Source of the DNA: Cryptomeria japonica
Lineage: Eukaryota > Streptophyta > Pinopsida > Cupressales > Cupressaceae
DNA length: 64,000 nucleotides
Direction: 5' to 3'
Assembly (NCBI RefSeq): GCF_030272615.1
Contig: NC_081413.1
Span: 158,102,849 to 158,166,848 of the forward strand
The notes beneath the pieces are model-generated. The model ran no database searches, was not told where the DNA came from, and saw only the letters and a program-made list of their open reading frames with translations. A program made the position numbers and the translations under genes. This document shows, piece by piece, positions 25,530 to 37,151 of this stretch. Numbering within the stretch: position 1 is the stretch's first letter; each line of letters opens with the position of its first letter.

Positions 25530-26338
25530 TGATAAACTTATAAGGCATTAAGAGGGGGGGGGTGAATCAGTGCAAACAAAAACTTAATAAATTCGATAAC
25601 AACTTTCACCAACTTGAAAATCAATAAGCATGCAAGAAAGATAACCACATAAGCAAACATCCAAAAAAGCATGCAAACCATAACACAATGATTTTTCATG
25701 TGGAAACCCAACTGGGAAAAACCACGGTGGGAATTAGTACCCACAAGGATCTTCTAACTGCAGTATAGAGATTTGACCGATTAAGGTCATACAACTTACA
25801 CCTCCTTATAAAGAACTCTGTTAGGTCGGTTAAGAACCTTGGAACAATTCCCTATGTTCATTGAATCTAGTCACCTTTTACATTTTACCACTCATTACTA
25901 GTCGCTTGACAACAATTCATAACTTAATAACATAACAATAAGTTTACCGGTTACCGATCAAACTAACTCTATTATACCGGTTCTTTGTTCTTCCTGACGA
26001 TGACTGGAAAATCCATCATAACTCGCTCAATACACTAAATCTGTTGATGTAGTTTGGAAAATAGGTGCATGTTCTTGTCTCCAACACTCCTATAAAATTG
26101 CAATGTCTAACTCTCCACCAATCGTCTGTACTAGTTGCTTGATCATTGCTTTGTTCCTATTTACTGGTTGACAACAACTTAGCAGTTTTATTGTCTAACT
26201 GATTCCACTACTGGTTAGGCTATACCGGTTGGTCTAGATAACCTAGATGACTAAATAAAACATGGTTGCCATCAATGACAACACAAATAAAATCATCAAA
26301 CAACCTATTACAACTATATCATCATCATCAAGCCAACA
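25530..26338 (-). repeat. 3' LTR of the copia-like element
   Basis: This 809-bp copy is uninterrupted and matches 31662-33726 outside the inserted solo LTR. It ends directly at the polypurine tract. Confidence 0.9.
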
Positions 26339-26353
26339 ATCTCCCCCTTTGGC
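26339..26353 (-). promoter_or_regulatory. Polypurine tract of the copia-like element
   Basis: The minus strand reads GCCAAAGGGGGAGAT and then TGTTGG of the LTR, the typical SIRE/copia junction. Confidence 0.85.
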
Positions 26354-26741
26354 ATTCATGGCAACACTTAGGAAAAAAATTGTCTAAGTGTCACATTACA
26401 ACAATCATGACTCAACTCAAATACATAATGCAAAACTCCACCTTAGAAATTACATACTATTACAAAATTTTGGCTAACATATACTACCCCCCCTTTGACA
26501 ACAATGACAAAGGTAAGCAAATACATACAACACACCAAAATTTGCATTACCAAATGTATAAGAGTTCAAAAGTTTACAATTACATTTTGAGAAAAATATT
26601 AGCAAAATTAGTCTTCAAGACTTTCAAATCATTCTCCCATGTCTCCAAAAGAGTAGATGTAATCTCAATGTATGTTTGGCCCTGGTATGCAAGCTCTTCC
26701 ATAGCATCAAGTGTACTCATTTCGGGTGTAGTCAAAATTGC

Positions 26742-29700
26742 CTATGTCTCTTTGTATCCTCTCTGTAAAATTTCTAATTTGGGGACTAGATGAGTTTGTA
26801 ACTCCTGCAATGATGTATTCCTTTTAATATGTTCTCCCTCATATGCCTTAAGCTTATGTTGTATCACTATGACAGATCTACCAAAAATTGTTGTTGAATC
26901 ATTTAATGGATCAAATGATTCACTCAAACTCTTTAGCTCCTATTGAGCTTCCTTTCTCTTCTTATCAAAATCATCAAAGAACAATGAAAAGTTGCAGATT
27001 GTAGAAATAATTTTACCTCCATTCTTCAAGGATTCTTTGATTTGTTCTATATTCATAGTAAGACCTTCTTTGTCTTTGTCAATTTCCTTGATCAATATCT
27101 CAATTCTTTTCTTTTCATATTCTTTCTCTATATTATATAGAGCAGACTCTCCAAGACTCTTCATTTGCTCCCCTATTGTTGTGACCAAGTGGTCCAGTTT
27201 TTCAATGGGAGTTGTGAGACTATCAGTATCAGTCTCAAGTAATAGACTGGAAAATATGTCAACTACAATTTGTATAGTTTGAGCTTCTCTCCTCTGAGCT
27301 CTTATTATCTTCATCTTGGCCTTGGATTGCATTGCAGATGCAATCTCCACCAGTTTTGTTGGACTCAACATATCCATATTTATTGGCCCTTGGATGGCCA
27401 TTGTATCATCATCCTCATCATCATCAATGATTTTCTTTGAAGTAAGTGACCGGTGGGTCACTTTCTGCTCTTGTGCTTCTCATCTACCTTCTCTAGTGGC
27501 TGTGTAGTTTGCACAACATCTATTTGTGCATTCTCTTGTGTATCTTTTTGCATCTCTTCTACCTTCTTCGGTGGCTTTGTGGTTTGTACATCATCTATTT
27601 GTGCATTCTCTTGTGTCTTTGTCTTCTCTTCATCTTTACCAGTTGGAATATATTCTGGTATCACTGATTGTTCTTTTGTTACTATAGGAACTATTGTGGC
27701 ACCACCTTTTGGTTCTTTCTCCATTTGAGTAACACTCGGTGTCTTATCAATTTCAATCACATCTGGTAGTTCACCTTCAATTACCAGTGCTTCAAAGATA
27801 TCTTCTTCCTCAGAAGAATCTATCTTCTCTGGTTCCTCTTTTTCAAATCCTAAAAACTTTTTCAAAATTTCCTCAGTCTCAGCTTGCATAGACTGGAACT
27901 CACTAACAAGCAATCTTGTTAACCTCTTTTTGGTACGAAATAATGGTTTTGATTTTGAAAGAATTTCCTACATTTCCTCCTTGGAGGTCTCTGATTGTAA
28001 ATGCATAAGTACATACTCTATTATTTCTTTATCCTGCTTAATTGTAGTCTTTCAACTAGCTTCCAATTTGCTATACAAAGAATTAGGTATCTATCCTTGT
28101 AATTTAATCAATGCTTTTTTATAGTGATTCATAAACTAAACAGCTAAATCCTCAATTTGTTTCTGCTCTTCCTCACCAAAATTGGTATAGTATTTATTTA
28201 CACCAATCAATATACCATAATTCCTTATATTCCTTAACAAGTTCTCAAGAGAAGTAAGTTTAGTTACTTGTGGCTTAACTGATTTGACAGTGGATGAACC
28301 AACCACTATAGAATTATTGCCACTTGCCCTCGACTCTTTCTTACCACCTTCTGATTCAGTTTCCTTTGCCTCTTCCTCTACAACAACCTTAAAAACTCTT
28401 TATGCTTGTTCTTTCTTTCTTTTTCCTGCAGCTTTTGAGACTTTAGGTGCTTGAGGCTTATCTTCCTTTGCTTTTCTCTTTATTTGTATCTTTGGAGGAG
28501 GAGGGGGCTTCTCCTTCTTGAAATTTGTACTCCTAATTTGTCTACCGGTGGAGACACTAGAGGTTCCTGCCTTCCTTGCTTCAAATATAGTTCTTGCCTC
28601 ATTAATCATCTCTTTTGTGAAGCCTTGTGCAACAACAAATTCCTCAACCTCTTTCCTAATCTTTTTGGCCACTACTGGTTTGGTCAATTCAGCATGTACC
28701 TTTATTGATTTCTCTTTTAATGTGCCAAACCTAGGTACACTTGTATCTACCGGTTTAGATAGGATGTTGTCAGCATGAATAATCAAGATATATTATTCTA
28801 TCTCATACCCCATAGGCATGACCCATGAAGTCCTTGGTTCTGCAACCTCCATCTAGCAAGTATCGGTATCAACCATAAAACAAATGGAGTCTTCATACCT
28901 TATCACCACATGCTTCGGTATCCTCTCTCTGGCATGCATTTTCTTCTGAAATTCCTTGAAGTATCCCCATATAGTCTTAGTGAACTCATTACCAATCATC
29001 TTGATGTTGTTGTTGATTTGCAAGATTGTCAGTGTATCCATAGACCATTGGATATCACCTATACCGGGAAAGTAATTTTGGAAATAGAAAAACAATCCAA
29101 TAATCAACTAACCAAACTTGAACTTTTGTCGCTTGTCCTTCTTGATTGATTCAAGATTCAATACCAGTTGGGCTCTCAAGGCCTTTGCTAGGTCATAATC
29201 AACAGTATCTTTTAACATCTGGTATATTGTGTGGAGAGTAGCTCTGGGAATGGTATTCATCCGACTCGAATGGTGTACTTTGTAGCCAATGACCATGGAT
29301 GCAAACTTCACTTCTAGATCTTCTATATCATTCACTGTCATGTCATGACCATCTCACTTCGACTTTGTCAGTCGAATAACCTCATCCTTCCAAATTGTTC
29401 TTAAAACAGGGACTTCACTCATGGCCCATAATTCGGTGACATCATGGATGACCTGTTTTGTGATCTTGTGTGGTCTATCCAACCACATAACTTGATCATG
29501 GATATTGCTCAGAATATATCTCACGTGATCTTCTTCAAAATCATCTAGAAAGTTTACAACATGGTGAAAACCCTTATCGGATACCCTTCTGAATTCTTCC
29601 TTCATCAATCCTTGTTCATCACACAGTGTTAAGTATTGATCAAAGATAGAAAATGTACCCAAATCCTCCAATTTGTAATGGATGTATGATTGAATATCCT

Positions 29701-29830
29701 CAACATGCAAAACCTCGTAGGGCACGCTAGATAGGGCTCCAACTGGATCTATCTCCGTGGACATATGAGGATGCCTCTTAAAGTTCAGTCAAGGTCTTTC
29801 GATAATATCAACAATTTATGGTGTAGCCAT
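26742..29830 (-). pseudogene. Long unrecognised second ORF of the copia-like element
   Basis: From ATG at about 29830 one frame runs to about 27458 with scattered in-frame stops, then shifts once and continues to 26742, about 1030 codons in all. The N-terminal ~350 residues look globular (FLDDFEEDHVRYILSNIHDQ, then MVIGYKVHHSSRMNTIPRA and LFFYFQNYFPGIGDIQW). A Lys/Pro-rich basic linker (KPPPPPKIQIKRKAKEDK) lies near 28470. Two tandem 25-residue units built on TQENAQID..QTT.P..KV lie at about 27470-27640. An acidic coiled-coil C-terminus follows. I do not recognise the family. It occupies the place of the env-like ORF of SIRE elements and is preceded by its own ~440-bp leader. Captured host gene or env-like protein are both possible. 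Confidence 0.6.
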
Positions 29831-30289
29831 CGTGAAAATTTCAAACATAGATTCAGATTCACAAAGAAATACCTTTAGACTTCTTCACAACTAGGGTTTC
29901 CAGTCTGAATACTCTTCCACTGATTCACTTTTCCATAAATCTTCACAATTTGCTATCAACTTCGCCAAAGTGCAATCAAGTGGTCTTATATGTTTTTTCA
30001 CTCTCCAAATGTGCTCTCGAAAATGCTAAGTGAAAAATGAGACTATAAAAAACCTTTTTGTTTGCCTTTTACCAACTGCATTTAATGCTAAACTGGTTGA
30101 ACATACCCTAATCATCGTTCAACCCTAGAACTTGCTACTAGTTCACATATCACATCCAATTTATCGGTTAGATATCAAAATCACTTCATAGAATCATATT
30201 GCATCAAAACATACAGATTTGACTTACCGCACACCATTTAGGGGGTCCGAAAATGGATCTAACAATATGCTCCCCCTAAGCTTCATACA

Positions 30290-31605
30290 TAGCTTAGTTT
30301 TTTGGTGAGGGATTCACCACACCATGTAAAGAATTGGAGTCCTCTGATGGTTTCTCCTCACTTTTATTCCTCCATATCTTATTCATCTCACTTTTGGTTT
30401 ATTCCACATCTACCTTCTTTTGTCCTTTCCAGTCAATAGACTGATTAACCGGTTGGTTCATTCTAGCTCTACAAAACCTTGCAATGAGTCCCAGTTTGTG
30501 ACAGTGGAAACATGTCATTTCAGATGCTCTCCAGGGTCCAACATTGCCTCTATTAGTTCTTCTCTGAAAATTCATATCCACATGACCATAGTTGTGATAG
30601 ATTGAACATGTCACATTCCATCTATTCTCCATTTCATATGGACTAGACCAGTTCACATAAGGTCTCTGACAAGTAGGGTTCCTTCGGTCATTGTAAGATC
30701 TCTACCATTCACCATTAGACCTCTGATCCATGTAAGATCTTTGATTGTTCACTCTTGACCTGCACTCAACAACTCTATGCCCATACTTGTTGCAATTGAA
30801 ACAATATTCATCAAAAGTACTAGGCTTATATCCTTCATATGCATTAGGTATTTATCCATAAAAAGTATTGGATCTACTTCTACAAATATTTGCAATATGA
30901 CCTACCTTATGACAGTTAAAACATATTGGTTTGTAGGTTCTCTTACCGGTGTTCTTCTTGGTCTTTGGTGCAAATTTGGATTCGTGCATGGTGTCCTTGG
31001 TACTGGATGAATCTCCTTGTTCGAAGGTTGTGTATCCCAAGCCATGTGTATCTCCTTTATACCTTTGTGTCAATTTGCTCATCAAGAATAACAGTGCTCT
31101 TGTTGAATTTAGCTAGTAACTCATTTGCATCAACCAACTCCTTGGTAAGCTCCTCATTCTTCTTTGTGAGACTTTCTCTAAGAGACATAGCCATGTCTAG
31201 ATTAGCTTGTATTTCCTCTTTTTCCTCATTGGTCTCATGAAGATGTGCATGCAAGGTACCAATCTCCCAGTTCAATTTAAAGATATCATGTTCCTTATCA
31301 CTTATTTTGTCTTCAGTTGTCGTCCTGGTTTCCAACTCTTGGCTCATCCTGATGGTGAGGGCTTCCAAATCTCTCCTCAGATTTGTCTTTTCATCATTCA
31401 CCTTTTCCACCTTATTAGACAAGGCATCAATGGTTGCTTCCTCAAATGAACTATTTTCACTAAGTTCCAACAACTACTCAGCCAACTCTCTTCTCTTAGC
31501 CAATAAAGCTTTGTACTTGACCTTTAGTTCATCAAGGGATTCTTCAGATTCTGCAAGCCTGTTTGCAAGCTCTCTGTAACTCATTGAACCTTCCCCCATG
31601 TTATC
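30290..31605 (-). pseudogene. Gag remnant of the copia-like element: coiled coil plus zinc knuckles
   Basis: The frame begins near 31601 (MSYRELANRLAESEESLDEL), has a TAG at 31474-31476, and continues as a strongly heptad-patterned coiled coil to 31057. It then carries CCHC-type knuckles: CFNCHKVGHIANIC (about 30900), CFNCNKYGHRVVEC (about 30780), a degenerate CSIYHNYGH (about 30600) and CFHCHKLGLIARFC (about 30500). The end reads GVVNPSPKN near 30310. The capsid (UBN2-type) domain expected at the N-terminus of copia Gag is absent. Broken by several stops and frameshifts. Confidence 0.7.
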
Positions 31606-31646
31606 CTCAGATATCCTTCCCAAGTGGTTAAGCCTTAAGGGAATTA

Positions 31647-31659
31647 GGCTTTGATACCA
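31647..31659 (-). promoter_or_regulatory. Primer-binding site of the copia-like element
   Basis: The minus strand reads AT and then TGGTATCAAAGCC right after the LTR, a near match to the initiator tRNA-Met site TGGTATCAGAGC. Confidence 0.85.
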
Positions 31660-31661
31660 AT

Positions 31662-33726
31662 TGATAAACTTATAAGGCACTGAGAGGGGGGGTGAATCAG
31701 TGCAATCAAAAACATAATAAATCTGATAACAACTTTCACCAACTTGAAAATCAATAAGCATGCAAGAAATATAACCACATAAACAAACATCCAACAAAGC
31801 ATGCAAACCATTACACAATGATTTTTCATGTGGAAACCCAACTAGGAAAAACCATGGTGGGAATTAATACCCACAAGGATCTTCTAACTGCAATATAGAG
31901 ATATGACCGGTTAAGGTGATACAACTTACACCTCCTTATAAAGAACTTTGTTAGGTCGGTTAAGAACCTTGGAACAATTCCCTAGGTTCATTGAATCTAG
32001 TCACCTTTTACATTTTCCTGCTCATTACACTTTTCTCTTGTCGGCAAAACAATTCATAACTTAAAAACATAACAATAAGTCTACCGGTTACCGATCAAAC
32101 TAACTCTGCTATATTGGTTCTCCGTTCTTCTTGATTGTGATTGAAAAATCCATCATAACTCACTCAATACATTGAATCTGTTGATGCGGTTTGGAACATA
32201 GGTGCATGTTCCTGTCTCCAACACTTTTTTAAAACTACAACATCTAACTCTCCACCAATCGTCTATACCAGTCACTTTGTTCCTGTTTATCGGTTGACAA
32301 CAACTTAGCAGTTTTGTTGTGTAGCGTCCTAAAATTGCGACACTTGCAATTTCGACTGCATTTCGATCTTCACGATGGCGACGCAACACGGAACCTGAAT
32401 GGAGACCCCGAAACTTGTCCACGACACCAAAAACTGCATTTTCAAGCACCCTGGCCTGAACCTCCTTTGCACCCTGTTGTCCCGGGAGGTGGGACCAGAG
32501 CGCCCAGTGCCCTGGTCCTTCAGGACCAGGGCGCCTAGTGCCCTAGTCCCCCAGGACCATGGCGCCCAGTGCCCTGGTCCCTGGCCCTATTTTGGGCCCG
32601 GTCTCCTATGGGGCTTCAGGTCCTTTTGTTTGCAAATTGGAAATTATCATTTCCTGGTCGGCCTAAGGTCGGGAAAATCAGTCTATTAACCCTAATTGGC
32701 AAGTATATAAACTACATTTTCCTCTCCCATTTGGGTAAGAAGGACATATGTGTACAAGTGTGGAAACGATATTCAAACATTCAAGCATTCAAGCATTCAA
32801 GCATTCCTTCAAGCAATTGATCATTCTAAGTCTCCATTCAAGGCTAAGTGTTGCATTCAAGACAAGGATTCAACCATTGAAGAGGAGATCACATACTACA
32901 ACATACAACACACAACAAACAACAACATCTATACCTTCGCACATAAGGATACAAACATCCTTACAACAAGGTATTAGTACTTGTTTTACAAACATTTACA
33001 TTTACAGCATTTCTCATTTCTTGGTTAATTCCAAAACCGGGGTTTGACCTAAAGGCAAACCCCTAATCCCTAACCCCCCAATCGTCTTCGCTTTTCTGTG
33101 TGTAGGTTGTAGGTACGCGACTGAAATTGAAGATCTGGAATCCTTGTGCAAAGACGAACAGATCCCCCTTCGTTTCGCGGATTTTTCGGAGGACCGTGTG
33201 CACACCGGGCGCCATCGTCCCTTCAACTTTTGCTCAAATTTGCAGGACAGCGCCGTATCGACATTTTACTGCTAATTCTAGGTTCGCAGCTTCATCCTAT
33301 ATCCCTATCTCAGTTTATAAGCGAATCTTTCTCACTTTCTATGCATTCCTAGCTTAATCATTTTATGCACATTCTTTACAAAAGAGGGTAGCCTTGCTGT
33401 CTTAACCCTTGAAACTCATTTAGAATCCAATCTTGCATTGTGTGGGATTGGATCTTGTGGGTTTCAACCCCTCTTTTGAATGTAAAGTCTCCCCTAAGTG
33501 AAAACCATCAACCCTAGTGACCTCCCTTCTCTCTCCTTGGAGTTGGAAGAGGGGAGAGCAACTAGGGTTCGATCGATTTTCCGCTTTACATGTTGTCTAA
33601 CCGATTCCACTACCAGTTGGTCTAGATGACCTAGATGACTAAAAAAAACATGGTTGCCATCAATGACAACACAAATAAAGTCATAAAACAACCTATTAAA
33701 ACTTTATCATCATCATCAGGCTAACA
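31662..33726 (-). repeat. 5' LTR of the copia-like element, split by a solo LTR
   Basis: The LTR is 31662-32319 and 33596-33726 with a 1271-bp insertion plus its duplicated 5 bases between. Without the insertion it is about 789 bp and aligns with 25530-26338. Confidence 0.9.
32320..33590 (+). mobile_element. Solo LTR of the gag-only element family
   Basis: This is an inverted match to the LTRs at 2473-3685 and 9036-10232, starting TGTAGCGTCC and ending CGCTTTACA. It is flanked by identical tgttg (32315-32319 and 33591-33595). With no interior it is a solo LTR left by recombination between two LTRs. It contains three copies of the GGACCA...TGGTCC unit (about 32490-32585) and a TATA motif at about 32702-32710. 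Confidence 0.93.
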
Positions 33727-34135
33727 AATACATCACATCAATGAAACTTTCTTGAGAGACTTTGTTATCAGGGATGCCCAAACTTCTTTAGGTAACATGC
33801 ATATGGGCGAATGTATTCCACACATTAGTAATTATACCTTAGTTCCTTCATGAATGAAGACAATCAAGGGAGAAACATATCATTCAATCAAGGAACAATG
33901 CAAGTATAATCACAAGGTGAAGCCTCACACATTTGAGGTGGGTGACTTAGTTCTTAGAGAAAACCCTAAAAATCAACAAGACAAAGAGAAAAAGGGTAAG
34001 TTTGAACCAAATTTTCTTGGTCCTTACATCATCACAACACTCTATGGATTAGGTGCATATCAACTCTCAATACCAGATGAAAAACCTCTAGAGGATCCTA
34101 TCAACAACATGCACCTTCACAGGTTTTACTCATAG
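33727..34135 (+). pseudogene. Integrase C-terminus of the Tat-like element
   Basis: The last 93 codons (33854-34135) read KPHTFEVGDLVLRENP...KFEPNFLGPYIITTLYG and end NNMHLHRFYS, the conserved C-terminal part of gypsy integrase. Upstream bases to the copia insertion are out of frame. The integrase core and zinc finger are missing. Because this block and 25529 flank a target duplication, they were already adjacent before the copia element arrived, so pol had been deleted earlier. Confidence 0.8.
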
Positions 34136-34157
34136 TTTTTTCAGAATATCCCATTGT

Positions 34158-34159
<2 letters not shown>

Positions 34160-34190
<31 letters not shown>
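34160..34190. repeat. (TA)n microsatellite, about 15 units
   Basis: A short pure TA run just after the integrase stop codon. Confidence 0.95.
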
Positions 34191-34193
<3 letters not shown>

Positions 34194-35922
34194 CATAACA
34201 AAAATATATTAAAAAATATCAAAAAGAAAAAAAATAAAAATAAAAAAGAAAAATCATTACTTGGTGAAAACCTGGCAAATAGGCGCCTTGTGACACAAAA
34301 AGTTTGAAAAAATTAAAATAAAAAAAGTAAAGAGAAATAAATCCATCCAATGGTGAAAACCACTTTGGTGGCACCTTGGGCAAGTACCATGGTGAAAACC
34401 GGGTTACCGACACCATGTGTAGAGACATTGCTCCTCCCTCCTTTAGGATTCAATATTATCCTTTCACTTTGCACACACTCACAACCTATCCATCCATAAT
34501 AAATTTACCCATTCCCATCATGGCTTGTTATTGATCTACCTAATATTTGGCTAGCCATTCATAATAAACCCTCCCCTTTTCACCCTTTCCTTCCAGAATA
34601 AATCAGGTCCAATCTGCAACTGGGGCATAATCCTAAATCTAGTGATGGAAGTGGTACTCTGAGCATCGCATGTTTTGAGGAGCATCGTCTTTTCATTCCT
34701 TCTTCTTTTCGCGCACAATATGCAATAAAATTCTGGTCTCGTTCGCAATAAAGTATCAGTTTCATGGATTCAGTCAGTTTCAGATGAGACACAATCAGTA
34801 GTGGGCTTTCAAAAAATCAAATCTTTCAGCAAACTTTGGCAACAAAGTGGTTTTCAACATAATATGTCATTTATCAGGATAACAATATTGTGACCAAATC
34901 AAACATGTTAACATATGTGGCATAAAACACAAATAACTTGAGGCTTTCATTGTGCATTAGTGTCAAGTCCTTACTTTCTTTTGATTTTATCTTTTGGTGA
35001 CATGTCCTTTAGCTTTTCTAGGATGTCTTTGACTAGAAAGGCGAGGATGGGATATATTCACCTATTTTGATGTCTGTGGATTGTCCCTTAGTAATGTCAT
35101 GGCTCATTCAAGGATATGAGGACATTGTGAGTCTAGTATGAATTGGGACATTCCTTGTTTGTGATTGTATGATCTCCATGCAAACAGGTACAATGGCTGT
35201 TTGGGTTGCCATAATAAAGCTCAATGATGATAAAGCACAAGAAGTTCTTTCATTTCCATATCTTCTACCTTCCATCCCCCTTTCTTGATTGACCTCCATC
35301 ATCCTTCTTGAGTATGCATAGCCTGCTATTACATGATTGAGTATAATGACACACCAAAAATATCTACATTTCATGTAGTTTGCACCTACATTATCACATG
35401 TTAGCATATCTTATTTCATGCATACATATAGATATCATGATAGGATTACATCCTGCATGTATCACTGATCAACATCTACATTCTCATATAAAACATAAAA
35501 TGCCAAAAAATAATAACATCATGCATCTTATCTTGTAAATAATCATATCATATCATTATCATACATCCATCTGCATTTAGTACAGTCACATTTGCACCAT
35601 GCATAACATACATATAAAGCATAAAGGAACAAAAATATATTGCATCACATTAAGCATAATAAGCATCATCGTATCATAATAAATATATAACAACATCATC
35701 ATATAGAATCATACCATCATATCATGTCATCATAAAGCATATACACCATCACATAGGAACATATGCATATAATGGCCACAAGGAATGAGTCATCTCATAT
35801 ATATATCAAAATAATATCAGTGTCATGATACAATGATGTCAAAATATCTCATATGGCTACAAAATCACTCGTAGGTGTCTATATCATCATACAAAAACTG
35901 ATGCAAAATGGATCCTAGAGAG
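34191..35922 (+). other. Post-integrase region of the Tat-like element, no gene seen
   Basis: Three copies of TGGTGAAAACC (about 34261, 34351 and 34389), each followed by a GGCGCC/GGCACC/GACACC box, match the kind of 3' non-coding repeats seen in Tat-type elements. 34430-35920 is AT-rich with ATCATA-type low complexity. No coding motif was found. Confidence 0.5.
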
Positions 35923-37151
35923 CTATGATGAAGACCCTCCCTTAGAGCCAACAGGTCTCAAAGGAATCTGAGCTCTCGAAGATCCAGCCCCTAGATCACC
36001 TCGTTTCTCCTCTCCTCCCCTTGGTGGTGTGGGTGGACCCATGACCCTGCCACTAGATGCTCCCCTCATGTCTCTCCCTACAGTAGTAGAGTGAGAAGAT
36101 CTCTTATAGCTCCCTACCCTCAGCTCTGGCAGTACTGTTGCATAGTAGAGGTTCCTCCAGTAGGATATCTCATTGCCTACCTAGAGGCAAAAAGAAAAAC
36201 CTGATGCGGTATCACTTGCAGCTATTGCCCTCACAACCTGTAGGGTCTCCTCCACAGTTGTATATCTTTGTATAGCTTGGTACCTCTCCCTCTACTTCTT
36301 GGCCAGCTGATGCCTCAATCGATTCATGTCTCTCTCAAGATCCTCGATCTCATCAGCTTATCTTGTTGTAATCTCTTGCAATGATATCAACTCATCCTCC
36401 TCATCTCCACCCTGGGCACCCTCCTGCTCACCCTACTCAGGTGCATCCTATGCCTGTCTTTGTCCCTATACCTGTACCGGTCTCCCTGATACCTGTACCT
36501 ATCTTTGTCCCTCCCTCTATGCTGGCACCTACCCTCCAACCTATAGGAGTTGTCCTCCTCTCCCCCTAGGTGGCCTCGGTGGGCTATCCCCCTACCCTGC
36601 CTATGTTTCCTCTCCTCCTGTGGCCCTCTCTCCTCCATCTCTAGGCCCACCCTTCTCTCTCACCATCCTCCTCGCTGCTCCTCTCCTCTATCTCCTTCGT
36701 CTGCCCCACCTCTATCCTCATCATCATCATCATCCTCTACCATGATCGACTCAATTGGATCTATAAACCTCGAAAAAGGATGTACTAAAAAGTATGCTAT
36801 GTACTCCTCACCCATGCCCGCATCTATCACATCTGACAATAAGTCCCAAGGCATTGGTACCATCTACTCAAACTATGTCACTGCAACATCATACGACAAA
36901 ATCAGTCCCCACTAAGACTTCTCTTGTACTATCTGTGCGAACTCTCATGATCCCCAAGGCATCCTCTGATGCCTCCCAAACTGTCTGCACACCTTGTCAA
37001 TCAAATGTATATACAAAATATAAGGAGCCCGCCAAATTAGATATCTACTCCTAAAAAAAAATGGAATCTCTATCGCATCCTCCTCCGAAGCCTCACAATC
37101 CAAATAAGGTGTCCATATCACACTATAGGTATAATCAATCACTCGTCTCTA
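35923..37151 (-). pseudogene. PMD gene, 3' part (separated by a retrotransposon)
   Basis: Directly after the target site the minus strand reads VIWTPYLDCEASEEDAIE and, 40 residues later, VCRQFGRHQRMPW, the C-terminal signature of plant mobile domain (PMD) proteins. A stop-broken tail follows with an Asp-rich run (about 36720), a repetitive Arg/Tyr/Asp stretch (about 36440-36540), a short coiled coil (EIEDLERDMNRLRHQLAKK, about 36310) and a Gly/Ser/Pro-rich end with TAG at 35923-35925. Its 5' part lies at 45810-47422. PMD proteins occur as host genes (MAIN/MAIL type) and inside plant transposons; the antisense position downstream of integrase favours the latter. Confidence 0.7.

Larger units (their letters stand above)
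25530..33726 (-). mobile_element. Ty1/copia-like non-autonomous LTR retrotransposon with extra ORF
   Basis: Two LTRs of about 0.8 kb (25530-26338 and 31662-33726, the latter split by a solo LTR) start TGATAAAC and end AACA on the plus strand. Flanks are gatac (25525-25529) and aatac (33727-33731), a 5-bp target duplication with one change. A minus-strand initiator-Met-type primer site and a GGGGGAGAT tract before TGTTGG fix the direction and resemble SIRE-type copia elements. The interior encodes a coiled coil, zinc knuckles and a ~1030-codon unknown ORF. No protease, integrase, RT or RNase H motif is visible, so it must have depended on another element. Confidence 0.85.

Noticed and set aside
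36326-36915. Plus-strand frames of 139 and 121 codons rich in Pro/Ser/His
   Set aside because: Antisense shadows of the charged PMD tail.
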